A stretch of 16,400 nucleotides of DNA from CBFHOS01 sp965657645 (GTDB lineage Bacteria; Pseudomonadota; Alphaproteobacteria; Puniceispirillales; Puniceispirillaceae): contig CBFHOS010000035.1 in the NCBI GenBank assembly GCA_965657645.1, forward strand, positions 1-16,400. The letters run 5' to 3'. Below the pieces are notes generated by a model, which made no database searches, had not been told where the DNA came from, and saw nothing but the letters and a program-made list of their open reading frames with translations. This document shows positions 14,104-16,400 of the stretch, one piece after another (positions within the stretch are counted from its first letter, which is position 1; each line of letters begins with the position of its first letter). A program made the translations under genes and the position numbers.

Positions 14104-15162
14104 ATGGCTCAGGTTGAACTACAGCATGTAAACAAATCCTTTGGCAAAGTAGACGTTATTCGCAACGTTAATTTGGAAATCAACAAGGGTGAATTTGTTG
14201 TTTTTGTTGGTCCCTCAGGATGTGGAAAATCGACCCTGTTGCGACTTATTGCTGGTCTTGAAACGCTTACCAGCGGTGATATAGCAATTGCGGATAAGAC
14301 TGTGTCGGATTTGCCGCCATCGAAACGCGGTATTGCCATGGTCTTTCAATCTTATGCGCTCTATCCGCATATGACGGTTTTTCACAATATGGCATTTTCG
14401 CTGGACTTGCAGGGGGTTCCAAAGAAAGAAATTGCAGAGCGGGTTGAAAAAGCGGCACAGATACTTCAAATGGAAAGCCTGTTGGATAGAAAGCCTGCCA
14501 TGCTTTCCGGCGGTCAGCGCCAACGCGTTGCCATTGGGCGGGCGATTGTGCGTAATCCCGATGTGTTTCTCTTTGATGAGCCTTTGTCGAACCTAGATGC
14601 GGCATTGCGCCATGACACACGTGTGGAAATTGCGCGGTTGCATTCACAGCTCGATGCGACAACCATTTATGTGACCCATGATCAGGTTGAGGCCATGACC
14701 TTGGCCGATAAAATCGTTGTTCTGAAGGATGGCGAGGTGATGCAAAGTGGCAAGCCAATGGATCTGTTCAACAAGCCAGAAAACGAGTTTGTTGCTGGTT
14801 TCTTAGGGTCTCCGACAATGAATTTTTTCAATGGCGTTTTGGGCCCCGTCGCGCGCCAGGGTAATGCTGCCGAGTATCATGGCCAAGGCATGAAGATAGC
14901 CAAGGTGCGTTTGGTGTCGAGGGAAAAGACAGCCGGCGAACCTGTGCGTTTAGGCATTCGTCCACAGCATTTGGTTCTTGATCCCAAGGGGGGGCTTACT
15001 GGCAAAGTGACGTTGGTGGAACAGCTCGGGACAGAAACCATAGTTGAAGTGATGTCTCCTGAGAAAGTTTTGTTCCGTTATGCAAGTTCAGAGCACATTG
15101 ATCTGACGGTAGGGCAAAAAGCGAGCTTTAGCTTTGACGCCAGCAAGGCGCATATCTTTTGA
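14104..15162 (+). CDS. aglK: Alpha-glucoside ABC transporter ATPase (AglK)
   Basis: The product, 352 residues, is a MalK/UgpC-type ATPase energising AglFG. Nucleotide-binding marks in order: Walker A GPSGCGKST (36-44), Q-loop FQSYALYP with Gln82, signature LSGGQRQR (134-141), Walker B VFLFDEP (154-160) with Glu159, D-loop SNLD and H-loop His192 in VTHDQVEA. The C-terminal third (about 235-352) is the OB-type regulatory domain, with GIRPQHL typical of the family. Length is normal. The start is TAAATG immediately after aglA, with GAGG seven bases upstream inside aglA, indicating translational coupling. It is cytoplasmic, peripheral on the inner membrane. Possible inducer-exclusion regulation through the C-terminal domain is a family property, not shown here. 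Confidence 0.93.
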   Translation: MAQVELQHVNKSFGKVDVIRNVNLEINKGEFVVFVGPSGCGKSTLLRLIAGLETLTSGDIAIADKTVSDLPPSKRGIAMVFQSYALYPHMTVFHNMAFSLDLQGVPKKEIAERVEKAAQILQMESLLDRKPAMLSGGQRQRVAIGRAIVRNPDVFLFDEPLSNLDAALRHDTRVEIARLHSQLDATTIYVTHDQVEAMTLADKIVVLKDGEVMQSGKPMDLFNKPENEFVAGFLGSPTMNFFNGVLGPVARQGNAAEYHGQGMKIAKVRLVSREKTAGEPVRLGIRPQHLVLDPKGGLTGKVTLVEQLGTETIVEVMSPEKVLFRYASSEHIDLTVGQKASFSFDASKAHIF

Positions 15163-16400
15163 TAAATCGTCGTGACTATCCTGCTGATTTCTTGTTTGGA
15201 ACTGCCACTTCAGCCTATCAAATTGAGGGGCATAGATTTGGTGGTGCCGGTAGCACACATTGGGACAGTTTTGCGGCTACGCCGGGTAATGTCGTTGGTT
15301 CGGAACATGGGCAAGTGGCCTGTGACCACTATCACAGGTTTGAAGAAGATTTAGACCTTGTCGCCGCGGCTGGATTCGATACCTACCGGTTTTCAACGAG
15401 CTGGGCACGGGTTATCCCTGATGGGGTTGGCGCGGTAAATCAGCAAGGATTGGATTTTTACGATCGTTTGACTGATGCCATGTTAGAGCGGGGGCTTAAA
15501 CCCGCGGCAACGCTGTATCATTGGGAAATGCCGTCTGCCTTGGAGGACCGAGGCGGTTGGCGGAACCCGGATATTGCCAAATGGTTTGGTGACTTCACTG
15601 AGGTGATTATGCGCCGGATTGGCGACCGTATGTTTTCGGTTGCACCGATTAATGAGCCGTGGTGCGTGGGTTGGCTCTCGCATTTTGAAGGCGCGCATGC
15701 ACCCGGGTTACGCGATATCAGAGCAACGGCGCGGGCAATGCATCATGTGCTTTGTGCGCATGGCACGGCGATCGCGCGTATGCGCGCTCTGGGCATGAAA
15801 AACCTCGGCGCGGTATGCAATTTTGAATATGCTAATCCGATCGATGACAAGCCTGAAAACCATGCGGCTGCGGCTCGGTATGATGCTATTTACAACCGTT
15901 TCTTTATGGGCGGTATTTTTCACAAAACCTATCCGGACTTGGTGCTCACGGGTTTAGAACCATTCCTGCCCAAGGGATGGCAGGACGATTTTGATTTGAT
16001 CGGTGCGCCTGTTGATTGGTGCGGGATCAATTACTATACGCGCTCAAATTTGGGCCATAAGGATGGCGCTTGGCCCAACGTTCAGGCATATCAAGGACCG
16101 CTTGATAAGACCCAGATGGGTTGGGAAATATATCCAGATGGGCTTTTTGATTTCATCATGCGTACACATCAAGAATACACACATGGTTTGCCAATCTATG
16201 TCACTGAAAATGGCATGGCGAATTTTGATACAGTGGAAAACGGCATGGTAAATGACGATGCGCGGGTCAGCTATATCTCCACGCATTTGCGCTCAGTCTT
16301 AAAAGCTATTGAGCAGGGTGTGCCACTTGCTGGCTATTATGTGTGGTCGCTATTAGATAATTATGAATGGGCTTTGGGATATGAAAAGCGCTTCGGCTTG
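15159..16400 (+). CDS. GH1 beta-glucosidase (3' end beyond window)
   Basis: 414 codons are open to the right edge; family length is about 440-450 residues. It hydrolyses beta-linked glucosides by a retaining mechanism. Acid/base Glu166 is in APINEPW and nucleophile Glu350 in YVTENGMA. N-terminal FLFGTATSAYQIEG, HYHRFEEDLDL, YRFSTSWARVIP and ATLYHWEMP are standard GH1, as is GYYVWSLLDNYEW near the end. No signal peptide is seen, so it acts in the cytoplasm. An in-frame stop at 15135 and no nearby ATG leave TTG at 15159 as the only plausible start; it overlaps the aglK stop (TTGA) and has AAGG about ten bases upstream. Position in the operon suggests that the importer also handles a beta-glucoside, or a mixed product. 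Confidence 0.93.
   Translation, partial: MINRRDYPADFLFGTATSAYQIEGHRFGGAGSTHWDSFAATPGNVVGSEHGQVACDHYHRFEEDLDLVAAAGFDTYRFSTSWARVIPDGVGAVNQQGLDFYDRLTDAMLERGLKPAATLYHWEMPSALEDRGGWRNPDIAKWFGDFTEVIMRRIGDRMFSVAPINEPWCVGWLSHFEGAHAPGLRDIRATARAMHHVLCAHGTAIARMRALGMKNLGAVCNFEYANPIDDKPENHAAAARYDAIYNRFFMGGIFHKTYPDLVLTGLEPFLPKGWQDDFDLIGAPVDWCGINYYTRSNLGHKDGAWPNVQAYQGPLDKTQMGWEIYPDGLFDFIMRTHQEYTHGLPIYVTENGMANFDTVENGMVNDDARVSYISTHLRSVLKAIEQGVPLAGYYVWSLLDNYEWALGYEKRFGL

Noticed and set aside
15172..15354. 60-codon frame after aglK
   Set aside because: It is out of frame with the GH1 beta-glucosidase that clearly occupies this stretch from 15159.

Overview
The window reads as chromosomal DNA of an alphaproteobacterium of moderate GC content. 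The main grounds are an aglEFGAK-type alpha-glucoside operon in the order known from rhizobia, a rhizobial-type choline-sulfatase and a tartrate dehydrogenase of the TtuC type. An NrtS-like small nitrate/nitrite transporter and genes that could serve osmolytes (choline sulfate, alpha-glucosides) would suit a marine lineage such as the SAR116 clade, but that placement is inference. No rRNA, tRNA, CRISPR array, insertion sequence or phage gene was recognised.

Layout. 1-168 is the start of an unidentified minus-strand gene leaving the left edge. 294-935 (exported glutathione-peroxidase-like protein) and 1004-1846 (EamA transporter, GTG start) run rightward and meet a convergent YheT-like hydrolase (1853-2881). 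A small NrtS-like membrane protein (3014-3328) with an unusual Ser-Gln-Asn repeat faces a choline-sulfatase-like gene (3355-4920, minus). 4921-6230 is a patchwork: a broken short-chain dehydrogenase tail (5119-5283), two small divergent genes (5280-5612 minus, 5837-6166 plus) that appear to be distant paralogues of each other, a possible 29-codon ORF, and two short tandem repeats. Next come a minus-strand pair joined stop-to-start, a TtuC/DmlA-type dehydrogenase (7125-8204) and a fluoroacetate-dehalogenase-like hydrolase (6231-7124).

The right half is one long rightward operon. A 390-bp control region carries a near-consensus sigma70-type promoter (8385-8412) and a long leader dyad (8523-8560). 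It is followed by aglE (binding protein), an intercistronic hairpin, aglF and aglG (permeases), aglA (GH13 alpha-glucosidase), aglK (ATPase), and a GH1 beta-glucosidase that starts at a TTG overlapping the aglK stop and runs off the right edge. Together they would capture a glucoside in the periplasm, import it with ATP, and hydrolyse it in the cytoplasm to glucose. The presence of both an alpha- and a beta-glucosidase suggests more than one linkage is handled. No LacI-type regulator is linked in this window.

The least explained part is 5119-6230: two divergent paralogues of unknown function placed next to a gene remnant, with repeats at the control region and at the junction.
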